Source of the DNA: Trinickia violacea
Lineage (GTDB): Bacteria; Pseudomonadota; Gammaproteobacteria; Burkholderiales; Burkholderiaceae
Direction: 5' to 3'
NCBI RefSeq assembly: GCF_005280735.1
Contig: NZ_CP040078.1
Location: 248,001-312,000 of the forward strand
Length of the DNA: 64,000 bases
In this document: piece by piece, positions 34,249 to 43,182 of the stretch
Layout of the letters: each line of letters begins with the position of its first letter
Position numbering within the stretch: the first letter of the stretch is position 1
Position numbers and translations under genes: made by a program
The notes under the pieces: generated by a model
Database searches by the model: none
What the model was told of the DNA's origin: nothing
Seen by the model: only the letters and a program-made list of their open reading frames with translations

Positions 34249-35493
34249 TTAACGCGATGCCTCGATCTGCTCGGCGAGCCGGGCGATGTACCACGCTGCG
34301 AATTTTTCGACGAGACCTTCTGTGAATGGGGAGTACGGGCCCGGCTCGTACGCGCTGCTCGCGGACCCGCTCTGCGAGAACTCGACGAGCGCGCGGTCCT
34401 GGTCGTTGGTCGCATTCCAGACCGCCGTGAGGTTTTTGACGTCGTAATCGACGCCTTCGACGGCATCCTTATGCACGAGCCATTTCGTGCGCACGAGCGT
34501 CTCGCCGGCCGACAGCGGAATCGTCGAGAACGTCACGATGTGATCGCTCATGAAGTGATTCCACGAGTTCGGCTGCGTCCAGAACGACAGGCCGCCGAGG
34601 TCGGCCTGCTTGAATTCGCCGAGCAGCTTCTTCGACGCGACTTTCGCATCGAGCGTCTGTGATTCGCCGCTACGGTCGAGCGGCAGGCGCTGCGCGCGGA
34701 AGCCGGTCGTGTCGAGCAGCCTGTCGATCTCGGCCGACGGCAGGCCCATCTCCGCCCATTCCTTGCCGCGCGTGATGCAGGTCTCCACAAAGGCGTCCAT
34801 GGCCTCGGCGTTGGCTGCCGAGCGCTGATAGCCAAACCCGTATTCGTAGAGCGAAATCGTCAGCTCCGGGTGGTTCGCGACGCAGTGATAGCACTCACGG
34901 TTGTTTTCGAGCGTGAGCTTCCAGTTGCCTTTTTCGATGATGTCGACCTGCGCGGCGATCTTCGTGCTGGGCAGATGATGCGGCAGCAGATACGGCTCCA
35001 TCGCCGCGCGCATCGCAGAGAAATCGGGCGGATTTTCTGCGAGGCAGACGAAGATCAAGCCCGCGAGATTCTGCACGTGAACGGACTTCAGGCTGTGCTT
35101 GCAGCGATCGAACTGCTCGCCCATATGCTCGGCGAACATCAACTGGCCGGTCAGGTTGTAGGTCCAGCTGTGGTACGGGCACACGATGTTGCCGACCGAG
35201 CCTTTATCTTCGTTGCAAAGACGTGCGCCGCGATGGCGGCAGACGTTGTGAAACGCGCGGATCTGCATGTCGTCGTCGCGCACGATCAGAATGGAGTCCT
35301 GACCGAGTTCGACCGTGACATAGTCGCCCGGCTCGGGCACGTCGGGCTCGACCGCCACCTGGATCCAGTGCTGGCGGAAAATCGCCTCCATGTCGAGCGC
35401 GAAGATCTCTTCGCTGTGATAGAAAGGCGCCTCGAGGCTGAAACTCTCCTTGCGCCGCTCGATCAGCGCACGAATGTCTGCCGATACTTTCAT
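34249..35493 (-). CDS. gbcA: Glycine betaine monooxygenase oxygenase subunit GbcA
   Basis: The 414-residue Rieske non-heme iron oxygenase removes the first methyl group of glycine betaine. The Rieske cluster ligands are Cys85, His87, Cys105 and His108 (CRH and CPYH). The mononuclear iron site is in NNRECYHCVANHPEL with His203 and His208. The ATG at 35493 follows a GGAG ribosome site; a longer in-frame start would overlap the ETF-like gene. It is 47 bp from the upstream ETF beta-like gene and in one direction with gbcB, indicating one transcription unit. Confidence 0.95.
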   Translation of the reverse strand: MKVSADIRALIERRKESFSLEAPFYHSEEIFALDMEAIFRQHWIQVAVEPDVPEPGDYVTVELGQDSILIVRDDDMQIRAFHNVCRHRGARLCNEDKGSVGNIVCPYHSWTYNLTGQLMFAEHMGEQFDRCKHSLKSVHVQNLAGLIFVCLAENPPDFSAMRAAMEPYLLPHHLPSTKIAAQVDIIEKGNWKLTLENNRECYHCVANHPELTISLYEYGFGYQRSAANAEAMDAFVETCITRGKEWAEMGLPSAEIDRLLDTTGFRAQRLPLDRSGESQTLDAKVASKKLLGEFKQADLGGLSFWTQPNSWNHFMSDHIVTFSTIPLSAGETLVRTKWLVHKDAVEGVDYDVKNLTAVWNATNDQDRALVEFSQSGSASSAYEPGPYSPFTEGLVEKFAAWYIARLAEQIEASR

Positions 35494-35540
35494 CGTTTGC
35501 TCCGGAATTCTTGCTTGCGGACAGGCATTGAACAGAAAAA

Positions 35541-36326
35541 TCAATAATCGATGAGTTGATGCTCCCGCAAATACGCGAGGATCACTTGTGCTTTTTCGAC
35601 CGAACTCCCGTCAATTACGACGCTCCCGCCTCGGCTTTCGGTCGTTGTCGCCGACAGCATCCGGGCATGCCCGGAGCGCTTCTCCGCGGCGGCCAGCTTG
35701 ACGGGTTTGCGCTCGATCGGGCCCGCGGTCCACGCGGCCGCTTCGCCGTCCTTGCCGGGCGACACGCGCACCGGGCGGACCGTGCCCGACTTGAGCCGCG
35801 CATAGGCGTAGCGCGGCTGCGTATTCGCGAGCGGATGCACGGCGACGACCGCAGGCAGCGTCGCATCGACGCGGCGCCGCAGGCCTTTCGGCAAGAACTG
35901 CCGGACCGCCACGCGTCCTGCGTCGATCGACACGTCGACGGCCGATCCGACGAGCGGATAGCCGAGCGTTGCGGCGACGCGATACGGCAGCATCCCGGTG
36001 TCGTACGCACCCTCGGCTCGCGTGCCGGTCAGCACGAGGTCGTAGCCTTCGATGCGCGCCGCGAGCGCATTCGCGGCATCGTCGCCGTCGCGGCATGTCA
36101 GCACCTCGACCTCGTGCGCGCCGAGCGCCAAGTAGTCGGCGAGCGCCGGCGTGATCGGGTCGCCCGCGTGGATCACGTCGAGCTGCGCGTGATGGCGGTC
36201 AGCCAGCGTGCGGCCGATCTCGAGCGCAACGGCGTCGTTGCGGCTGTAGCGGGCGGTGCCGCTGACGGGGTGCCGTCCGACAGACACCAGCACCGCAATG
36301 CGTTTCAACAGTCGGGGGGTGTTCAT
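35541..36326 (-). CDS. Electron transfer flavoprotein beta-subunit-like protein (dimethylglycine pathway)
   Basis: The 261-residue protein belongs to the ETF beta family (VLVSVGRHPVSG start, ARYSRNDAVALEIGRTL and the VLTGTRAEGAYDTGMLP block). It is divergent from housekeeping EtfB and matches the copies that accompany dgcAB in betaine gene clusters. ETF dimers take electrons from dimethylglycine and sarcosine oxidation towards the quinone pool. Its ATG overlaps the alpha-subunit stop (ATGA), so subunits are made together. Confidence 0.85.
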   Translation of the reverse strand: MNTPRLLKRIAVLVSVGRHPVSGTARYSRNDAVALEIGRTLADRHHAQLDVIHAGDPITPALADYLALGAHEVEVLTCRDGDDAANALAARIEGYDLVLTGTRAEGAYDTGMLPYRVAATLGYPLVGSAVDVSIDAGRVAVRQFLPKGLRRRVDATLPAVVAVHPLANTQPRYAYARLKSGTVRPVRVSPGKDGEAAAWTAGPIERKPVKLAAAEKRSGHARMLSATTTESRGGSVVIDGSSVEKAQVILAYLREHQLIDY

Positions 36327-37483
36327 GCTGCGACTCCCGCCAATGCGGTTGTGTTGACCGAGGTTGAGGTGTTCCCGCGTGCGGCCTGCACCTGTTCGAT
36401 CAGCGCAGCGATCGTCGCCTGTGCGTCGCCGACGACGGTCAGGTTCGCTCGCTTCGCGATTGGCGCGCTGCCGTCGAGGTTCACCGCGATCACATGGCGG
36501 CAATCCTTGATGCCCTGCAGGTGCTGCACGGCGCCCGATATGCCGAAGGCGATATACACGCTCGCCTCGACCGTCTTGCCGGTCGCGCCAACCTGCTTGT
36601 CGCGTGCGAAGTGACCGTTGTCGACCGCGACGCGGCTCGCGCCGATCGCAGCGCCAAACGCTCCGGCCAGGCGCTCGAACGCGCCGATATCGGTCACGCC
36701 GTTGCCTGCCGAGACGATGAAGTCCGCTTCTTCGAGCGCGACCTGGGCGGCATCGATCTCCTCGAGGCCGAGATCGCGATACGAACGTGCGGCCTGATCC
36801 GCCGGACGAACGAAGTCGCTTGCGAGGCGCTCGCCCGCGCCGACGAATGGCAGCTTCGTATCGACCGCGTTTGGCGCGAGCAGGATCACATCGGGCAGCG
36901 CGCGCGTCGCGAACCCGCGCTTCGCGTGCGCATACACGCCAACGTGATGCGCGTCGATCTCGACGACGTGCGTCGCGACGCTCGCGCCGGCCATGGCTGC
37001 GTAGCGGCGGCCGAGATCGCCGTCGCCAGCCGCGTTGTCGGGCAGAAACACATGCTTCGGCGCGAGCGCCGCCACGCAAGCCTGCAATGCCCGCAGCTCG
37101 CTATCGGGAGAAAACATGCGGCGGTCGAAGCCAGCCAGCTCGATCAGCTTGTCGACGCCAAGCGCCGCCGCATCCTCCTTCAGTTCGCCGAGCACGAGCA
37201 GCGCGACTTCGGTCTGCGCATCGGCGAGCAGCGCGGCGGCGGCCACGGCCTGGCGCGCGTGCTCGTCGAGCGCGCCGCGCTCGCTGTGTGCGACGACGAG
37301 AAAGACGTGATTCGGGGCGCTCACTGTGCGGCGCGGTTTCGCGGCTGGGGTGCCGTGCGCATGGGCGGGCCACTGCGCGGCGCTTGTGTCCGCGCTGCCG
37401 GTCTCGCCGAGCGTGATCCGCTTCAGGCCCGCCGCCGTGACCGTGAACGGCCTGCGCGGATCGATTCTTTTGATGGTATTCAT
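36323..37483 (-). CDS. Electron transfer flavoprotein alpha-subunit-like protein (dimethylglycine pathway)
   Basis: The 386-residue protein has an unusual N-terminal extension of about 60 residues. It then has an ETF alpha domain and a C-terminal FAD-binding domain with IVSAGNGV, ATGKTVEASVYIAFGISGAV (20 residues) and KRANLTVVGDAQATI motifs. It is the partner of the ETF beta-like protein and is encoded 4 bp after dgcB ends. It likely shuttles electrons from DgcA/DgcB-dependent demethylation to the respiratory chain; this role is inferred from conserved gene order in betaine clusters. Confidence 0.87.
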   Translation of the reverse strand: MNTIKRIDPRRPFTVTAAGLKRITLGETGSADTSAAQWPAHAHGTPAAKPRRTVSAPNHVFLVVAHSERGALDEHARQAVAAAALLADAQTEVALLVLGELKEDAAALGVDKLIELAGFDRRMFSPDSELRALQACVAALAPKHVFLPDNAAGDGDLGRRYAAMAGASVATHVVEIDAHHVGVYAHAKRGFATRALPDVILLAPNAVDTKLPFVGAGERLASDFVRPADQAARSYRDLGLEEIDAAQVALEEADFIVSAGNGVTDIGAFERLAGAFGAAIGASRVAVDNGHFARDKQVGATGKTVEASVYIAFGISGAVQHLQGIKDCRHVIAVNLDGSAPIAKRANLTVVGDAQATIAALIEQVQAARGNTSTSVNTTALAGVAA

Positions 37484-37487
37484 CGCT

Positions 37488-39413
37488 TCACTCCAGCGCG
37501 CCGGCGACGAGTTCCGCCACGTCCAGCACTTCCGGACGCGGGCCGACCACGCCCTCGAGCATCGCCGTGCAATTCGGGCATCCGACAGCAACCACTTCCG
37601 CACCGATCGCACGCGCATCCGCGATCCGGATATCGGGAATGCGCTGCTTGCCGGGAATATCGGTCAGCGGCGCACCGCCGCCACCGCCGCAGCAGCGTCC
37701 GCGCATGCCGTGCCGCTCCATTTCGACCACCTGGATGCCGATCGATTTCAGCAGCTTGCGCGGCGCTTCGGTCTCGCCGTTATAGCGGCCCAGGTAGCAC
37801 GGGTCGTGATAGGTCACGCGCTTGTCGCGCAGCGCGGCCGCGGCCTTCGGCGAGAGCTTGCCTTGCGCGACCAGCTCCGCGATGAAGCTCGTGTGATGCT
37901 GGACTGGGTAACGTCCGCCCAGTGCGCGGTATTCGTTTCGCAGGCTGTGCATCACGTGCGGATCGGCCGTAACGATCTGCTTGAAGCTCAATCGATCGAG
38001 CGTGCCGATCAAGCGTTTTGCGAGCCGCTGGAACGTCGCTTCGTCGCCGAGGCGCCGCGCGACATCGCCCGTATCCGTTTCACTGCCGCCGAGCACCGCA
38101 TAGTCGACGCCCGCTTTGTTCAACACCTTCACCAGCGCACGCAGCGTGCGCTGATAGCGCATGTCGAACGCGCCTTCGCCGGCAATCAGCAGCACGTCGA
38201 CGGGCTTGCCCGGTTGCGCGGTGGGCGCGTTCAGATCGACCGCCCAGTCGTAGCGCGCCGCGATGTCGTAGCCGCCCGCCGAGCCGGTCTCGCGCAGATT
38301 CGCGAGCACTTCAGCGCCCTTGCCCGGCACTTCGCCGTGCACGAGCGTCTGGTTGCGGCGCATGTCGACGATCGCATCGACGTGCTCGATCAGCATCGGA
38401 CACTCTTGCACGCACGCGCGGCAGGTCGTGCACGACCAGAGCGTATTGGCTTCGATCAGGCTCGACACGATCGGTCCGTTCGGCTCGCCGCGATGCTGAC
38501 CGACCGCGATGCCCGGCGTCGGGCTGCCGGCGTAGGCCGCGTCGCTGCCGCCCGCCATCCCGACGACGAGATCCTGAATCAGCTTCTTCGGGTTCAGCGG
38601 CTGGCCCGACGCGAACGCGGGACACGCCGCTTCGCACTTGCCGCACTGCACGCACGCGTCGAAGCTCAAGAGCTGGTTCCAGCGGAACTCGACCGGCTTC
38701 GCCACGCCATATTCCTGATGCTCGATGTCGGGCAGCTTCAGCGCAGTCGGCGGCGTCGCGCTACCGTTGCCGGTGAACGCTTCGCGGTTCGCCGCGAAAC
38801 GCTCCTGGCGCGGATGGAACGCGAGATGCAGCAGGCCCGCGATCGCGTGCTTCATCGGGCCGCCTTTTGCCGCGCCGAACGTCATCGCAAACGCGCCGAT
38901 GCCGATCAGCACCGCGAAGGTCACGGCAAGCCCCTTCGACATCGCCGGCGCCGGCACGGTCACGAACAGCAGCAGCCCCAGCGCGAACGACCCGAGCAGC
39001 CACGGCAGCGCATCCCAGGGGCCGCGCGAGAGCCGCGCCGGCACGTTCTTCGTGTGACGGCGGCGCCACACGAACACCGTTCCGATCAGCATCGCGAGCG
39101 CCGCAAGAAAGATCAGCTTGTCGAGCCACGGCGAATAAATCGCGAGCCCGTAGTTGACGAACACCAGCGCGAGCGCAGCGATCGCGCCGCCAGCGGTGGC
39201 GACGTGCGTCTTCGCGATGTAGGGATCGCGCGCGACCACGTGGTGCAGATCGACGAAATAGCGCTTCGGGATCGCGAACAGGTTCGCGACGCCGAACGCG
39301 CCTGGAGCAGTGGCCCGCCCGAGACGCCAGTACGACGAGCGCTTTACGACCGCGAACGCGAGCCCCGCCACCGACAGCCACAGCAATGCGGTAATCAGAA
39401 AGGCCGGATTCAT
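37488..39413 (-). CDS. dgcB: Dimethylglycine demethylase subunit DgcB (membrane Fe-S oxidoreductase)
   Basis: The 641-residue protein has several N-terminal membrane helices (about residues 3-220). It then has two cysteine-rich [4Fe-4S] motifs (CVQCGKCEAACP and CTTCRACVQECP) and CCG-type heterodisulfide-reductase-like domains (HDPCYLGRYN; RGRCCGGGGGAP). With DgcA it converts dimethylglycine to sarcosine. The start follows the dgcA stop by two bases. A homologous arrangement dgcA-dgcB-etfA-etfB is known from Pseudomonas betaine loci. Confidence 0.92.
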   Translation of the reverse strand: MNPAFLITALLWLSVAGLAFAVVKRSSYWRLGRATAPGAFGVANLFAIPKRYFVDLHHVVARDPYIAKTHVATAGGAIAALALVFVNYGLAIYSPWLDKLIFLAALAMLIGTVFVWRRRHTKNVPARLSRGPWDALPWLLGSFALGLLLFVTVPAPAMSKGLAVTFAVLIGIGAFAMTFGAAKGGPMKHAIAGLLHLAFHPRQERFAANREAFTGNGSATPPTALKLPDIEHQEYGVAKPVEFRWNQLLSFDACVQCGKCEAACPAFASGQPLNPKKLIQDLVVGMAGGSDAAYAGSPTPGIAVGQHRGEPNGPIVSSLIEANTLWSCTTCRACVQECPMLIEHVDAIVDMRRNQTLVHGEVPGKGAEVLANLRETGSAGGYDIAARYDWAVDLNAPTAQPGKPVDVLLIAGEGAFDMRYQRTLRALVKVLNKAGVDYAVLGGSETDTGDVARRLGDEATFQRLAKRLIGTLDRLSFKQIVTADPHVMHSLRNEYRALGGRYPVQHHTSFIAELVAQGKLSPKAAAALRDKRVTYHDPCYLGRYNGETEAPRKLLKSIGIQVVEMERHGMRGRCCGGGGGAPLTDIPGKQRIPDIRIADARAIGAEVVAVGCPNCTAMLEGVVGPRPEVLDVAELVAGALE

Positions 39414-39415
39414 CG

Positions 39416-41479
39416 TCAGAAATCCTTCGCGAGACGCAGTGCGTCGTAAATCGCGCCGTGGATGTTGTGCATCGAAATGCAATCGCCGACGCGGAACAGC
39501 AGGAAGCGGCCGTCGCCAAGTTGCTCCGCGAGCGACGGCTGCGGCTCGGCTGCGAAGAGCTTGTGCACGTCGACTTGTCCTTTGTTGACGGATTCGGGCT
39601 TGAGCTTCCAATAGAGCGCGTCGTTCGGCGTGACGCCGTTCTCGATCACGACCTGATCGACGGCACGCTCCTCTTGCTCTTCCGTGTACTCGTTGCGCAG
39701 CACGGCGATTTTCTTGCCGTCCTCTTCATACACGCGATCGAGCCAGTAGTTCGGCGTGTGAATCACGCCCTGCGCGTAGAGCCGGCGATAGAAAATCGGG
39801 AACGTCGTGCCGCCGACATCGTCGGCCACCTTGACGTCCGGCGTGACGATTTCGACCTTCGAGCCGCGGCTCGAGATGAAATCGGCCACACCCGCGCCCG
39901 CATGCGTGCTCACGCCGTCGTAGACGAGCACGTTCTGCTTCGGCTCGACACGTCCCGAGAGAATGTCCCACGAGCTGACCGCGAGCCCTTCCTCGACGCC
40001 CCACGCCGGCACCTGGTTCGTGAAACTCGAACCGCCGGTGGCGAGCACGATGATGTCGGGCTTCTCCGCGAGAATCATCTTGTCGTCGGCAGCGACGCCG
40101 AGGCGCCGGTCGACACCGATACGCTTCGTCTCCATATCGAACCAGCGGACGATGCCCGCCATCTGCTCACGCTGCGGCGCCTTCGCGGCAAGCAGGATCT
40201 GTCCGCCGACTTCGTTCTGCTTTTCGAACAGCACGACGTCGTGGCCGCGCAGACGCGCGACGCGAGCGGCTTCCAGACCCGCCGGGCCGGCGCCGACCAC
40301 GACGACCTTGCGCTTCGGCCCACGCGACTTCTCGATCACGTGCGGCATCGTCGCTTCGCGCGACGTCGCGGCGTTCTGCACGCACAGCACGTCGAGACCG
40401 TTGTATTGGCGGTCGATGCAATAGTTCGCGCCGACGCATTGCTTGATTTCGTCTTCGCGTCCGTCGCGGATCTTGATGACCATGTGCGGGTCGGCGATCT
40501 GCGCGCGCGTCATGCCGACGAGATCGACCATCCCGCTCGCGAGCAAGCGCTCGGCCTGCCCCGCGTCGCGAATGCTCTGCGCGTGCATCACCGGCAGCTT
40601 GACGACCGACTTGATGCCCGCCGCGAGATGCACGAACGGCTCGGGTGGCAGCGCCATCGGCGGCATGCAGTTGGCGAGCGTGTTGTGCGTATCCGCGCCC
40701 GAGCCGATCACGCCGAGATAGTCGATCAAGCCGCTCTCGGACATCGCTTGCGCGATCTCCTTCAATTGTTCGTGATCGAGACCGTCTTCATGGAATTCGT
40801 CACCGCACATCCGCAGGCCAACGCAGAAGTCGGGGCCGACCGCCTCGCGCACCGCCTTCAGGACTTCGACACCGAAGCGCAGCCGGTTCGTGAGGCTGCC
40901 GCCCCATTCGTCGGTGCGGAAGTTCGTGCGCGGGCTCCAGAACTGATCGATCAGATGCTGGTGCGCAGCGGAGATCTCGATGCCGTCCATTCCGGCATCC
41001 TTCACGCGCTTCGCCGCCGCCGCGAAATCGCCGATGATGCGGCGGATTTCCTCGACCTCGATGATCTTCGCGTTGCCGCGGTGCACGGGCTCGCGCACCC
41101 CCGAGGGCGACATCAAATGCGGCCAGTGCTCGCCATGGAATGCCGAGCGGCGTCCCATGTGCGTCGCCTGGATCATGATCTTTGCGCCGTGGCGGTGCAT
41201 CGCTTCGGCGAGGCGCGAGAGCGGATCGATGATCTTGTCGGTCGCGAGATTCACCGACTTCCACCATCCCTGCGGGCTATCGATCGACACCGGGCTCGAT
41301 CCGCCGCACACGGCAAGGCCGACACCGCCCTTCGCCTTCTCCTCGTAGTAGCGGATATAGCGGTCGCCGGGCAACCCGCCCGGCTCCGCATAGACCTCGG
41401 CGTGCGCCGTGCTGACGATCCGGTTGCGCAGCGTGAGCTGGTTGAGCGTCAGGGGTTTGAACAGATGGGGATAGCGCAT
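39416..41479 (-). CDS. dgcA: Dimethylglycine demethylase subunit DgcA
   Basis: The 687-residue flavoprotein is of the Old-Yellow-Enzyme plus FAD/NAD type, as in trimethylamine dehydrogenase and 2,4-dienoyl-CoA reductase. It has an N-terminal FMN TIM barrel (PHLFKPLTLNQLTLRNRIV), a cysteine cluster near residue 345 (CVGANYCID and LCVQNA) and a C-terminal dinucleotide domain (VVVVGAGPAGLEAARVARLR). It demethylates dimethylglycine. GAGG nine bases upstream favours this ATG over an upstream TTG. It precedes dgcB with overlap-like spacing. Confidence 0.92.
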   Translation of the reverse strand: MRYPHLFKPLTLNQLTLRNRIVSTAHAEVYAEPGGLPGDRYIRYYEEKAKGGVGLAVCGGSSPVSIDSPQGWWKSVNLATDKIIDPLSRLAEAMHRHGAKIMIQATHMGRRSAFHGEHWPHLMSPSGVREPVHRGNAKIIEVEEIRRIIGDFAAAAKRVKDAGMDGIEISAAHQHLIDQFWSPRTNFRTDEWGGSLTNRLRFGVEVLKAVREAVGPDFCVGLRMCGDEFHEDGLDHEQLKEIAQAMSESGLIDYLGVIGSGADTHNTLANCMPPMALPPEPFVHLAAGIKSVVKLPVMHAQSIRDAGQAERLLASGMVDLVGMTRAQIADPHMVIKIRDGREDEIKQCVGANYCIDRQYNGLDVLCVQNAATSREATMPHVIEKSRGPKRKVVVVGAGPAGLEAARVARLRGHDVVLFEKQNEVGGQILLAAKAPQREQMAGIVRWFDMETKRIGVDRRLGVAADDKMILAEKPDIIVLATGGSSFTNQVPAWGVEEGLAVSSWDILSGRVEPKQNVLVYDGVSTHAGAGVADFISSRGSKVEIVTPDVKVADDVGGTTFPIFYRRLYAQGVIHTPNYWLDRVYEEDGKKIAVLRNEYTEEQEERAVDQVVIENGVTPNDALYWKLKPESVNKGQVDVHKLFAAEPQPSLAEQLGDGRFLLFRVGDCISMHNIHGAIYDALRLAKDF

Positions 41480-41515
41480 CTCAGGCAACCTCGAACTTAG
41501 TGCTTTTACCGCGTG

Positions 41516-42049
41516 TTATTGAGCAAGCGGCGAAACTTCGAATACGCAATGGTCGTGGCCTTCGGCCGCACATTGCACTTCTTTCGATTGCGAACGCGGC
41601 GCATGCTTGCCGCTATCGCTTGTGTCGTTCACCCAGTCCATCGCTCCCGCGAACCACCCGGCAAACATGTAGCAAAGCTTGCCTTCCTTGCCCGGCTGCT
41701 GGAGCACGAACGACGAATGGCGCAGCTCGATGCGCGCATGCGCACTTGCCGGATCCGCCTCGACGATCTTGAAGAGCCCCCAACCGCGTTGCGACAGGCG
41801 TTTCAAGTAGTGCTCGAAAACCGCCATGCCGCTGATGCCGTGCTGCTTTGCTTCCTTATCGCACCAGTGATACGCGGACTTGTAGCCGGCCTTGTAAAGA
41901 ATCTCGGCATACGCCTCGCGGCCGAGCGCTTCCTCGACGGCCGTGTGGTTGTTCGTGAAGAAATGACGCGGGACGTACAGCATCGCCAGCGCGTCGGTGG
42001 TCCAGACGCCGGTATTGGGATCGACGTCGATCGGCAGTTGCGGTTGCAT
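41516..42049 (-). CDS. V4R/DUF5943-type protein of the dimethylglycine operon
   Basis: The 177-residue protein has a C-terminal 4-vinyl-reductase-like (V4R) small-molecule domain: ALGREAYAEILYKAGYKSA, CYMFAGWFAGAMDW and a final Cys/His-containing CAAEGHDHCVFEVSPL. A homologue lies beside dgcA in Pseudomonas and is induced by betaine, but its biochemical role is not established. It lies 36 bp before dgcA. An intrinsic-terminator-like structure ends only about 17 bases before its start codon. Confidence 0.8.
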   Translation of the reverse strand: MQPQLPIDVDPNTGVWTTDALAMLYVPRHFFTNNHTAVEEALGREAYAEILYKAGYKSAYHWCDKEAKQHGISGMAVFEHYLKRLSQRGWGLFKIVEADPASAHARIELRHSSFVLQQPGKEGKLCYMFAGWFAGAMDWVNDTSDSGKHAPRSQSKEVQCAAEGHDHCVFEVSPLAQ

Positions 42050-42066
42050 CGAATGACTCCGTGAGG

Positions 42067-42102
42067 AAAAAAGGCCGCACCCCACCTTTCTGTAGGCGCG
42101 GC
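42067..42102 (-). terminator. Intrinsic terminator or attenuator just before the DUF5943 gene
   Basis: On the minus strand GCCGCGCC pairs with GGTGCGGC (one G-U pair) around a 12-base loop and is followed by C and TTTTTT. The T-run ends about 17 bases before the DUF5943 ATG, leaving only the GGAG ribosome site between them. Such a position is more typical of an attenuator than of an operon end. A perfect 18-bp GC palindrome lies just upstream at 42111-42128. Confidence 0.6.
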
Positions 42103-42178
42103 ATCGTCCGCGTGCCCGCGCGGGCACGTTCCGTTTTCTTGTTGGTGAAATCGCTGGCTTCGGCGGGGGGGCCGGCGC

Positions 42179-43150
42179 TTACGCGCCCCACACGTCCTTG
42201 AACACGCGCACCCAGTTCTCGCCCATGATCTTGCGGATGCGCGTCTCGCTCCAGCCCGCGCGCTCCATCGCGGTGGTCAGGTTCGGAAACTCGCCGATCG
42301 TGCGAATGCCTTCCGGGTTGATCACCTTGCCGAAATTCGTCAGCTGGCGATAGCGGCCCTTGTCGTGCGTGAGCATGTCGAAGAATTCCTTCGCGTAGTC
42401 CTGCGTGAAATCCGTGCCGATGCCGACTGCGTCTTCGCCGATCAGGTTCACGACATAATCGATCGCTTCGATGTAGTCGTCGATCGTCGCTTCGATGCCG
42501 CGCTTCAGGAACGGCGCAAACATCGTCACGCCGACAAAACCACCGGCATCGGCGATCTCTTTCAATTGCTCGTCGCTCTTGTTGCGCGGATGCTGCTTGA
42601 GCCCCGACGGCAGGCAGTGCGAGTAGCAGACGGGCTTCTTCGAGAACGCGATCGCTTCCGATGACGTATTGCCGCCGACGTGCGACAAGTCGACCATGAT
42701 CCCGACGCGGTTCATCTCAGTGATCACTTCACGGCCGAAGTCGGACAAGCCGCCGTCACGCTCGTAGCAGCCGGTGCCGACGAGGTTCTGCGTGTTGTAG
42801 CAGAGCTGCACGACACGCACGCCCATGTCGGCGAACGCTTCGATATAGCCGAGGTTGTCCTCGAACGCGTGCGCGTTCTGGAAGCCCAGGATGACCCCGG
42901 TCTTGCCTTCCTGCTTCGCGCGGAAAATGTCGTCCGTCGCGCGAACCAGCGTCAGCAATTCGCCGTTGTCACGGATCTTCTTCTTCATCACGCCGATGTT
43001 GTCCACGGTCTTCGTGAAGTTCTCCCAGACCGACACCGTGCAGTTCGCGGCCGTGATGCCGCCCTTTCTCATGTCTTCGAATACCGAACGCTCGAACTTC
43101 GAGATGTTCAGGCCGTCGATGATGATGCTGTCCTGATGCAGCGTGCTCAT
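42179..43150 (-). CDS. Membrane-dipeptidase family (M19) metallopeptidase of the betaine cluster
   Basis: The 323-residue protein is a renal-dipeptidase-type amidohydrolase (TIM barrel with NISKFERSVFEDMRKGGI, MVDLSHVGGNTSSEAI, and IGTDFTQDYA). No signal peptide is present, so it is cytoplasmic. A homologue is part of the GbdR regulon of Pseudomonas. The natural substrate is unclear; cleavage of a dipeptide or N-acyl compound yielding glycine or sarcosine would fit the context. It follows glyA by about 30 bp. Confidence 0.85.
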   Translation of the reverse strand: MSTLHQDSIIIDGLNISKFERSVFEDMRKGGITAANCTVSVWENFTKTVDNIGVMKKKIRDNGELLTLVRATDDIFRAKQEGKTGVILGFQNAHAFEDNLGYIEAFADMGVRVVQLCYNTQNLVGTGCYERDGGLSDFGREVITEMNRVGIMVDLSHVGGNTSSEAIAFSKKPVCYSHCLPSGLKQHPRNKSDEQLKEIADAGGFVGVTMFAPFLKRGIEATIDDYIEAIDYVVNLIGEDAVGIGTDFTQDYAKEFFDMLTHDKGRYRQLTNFGKVINPEGIRTIGEFPNLTTAMERAGWSETRIRKIMGENWVRVFKDVWGA

Positions 43151-43182
43151 GTATGGCTCCAGTCTTGTCGGGGGCGGTCGAA

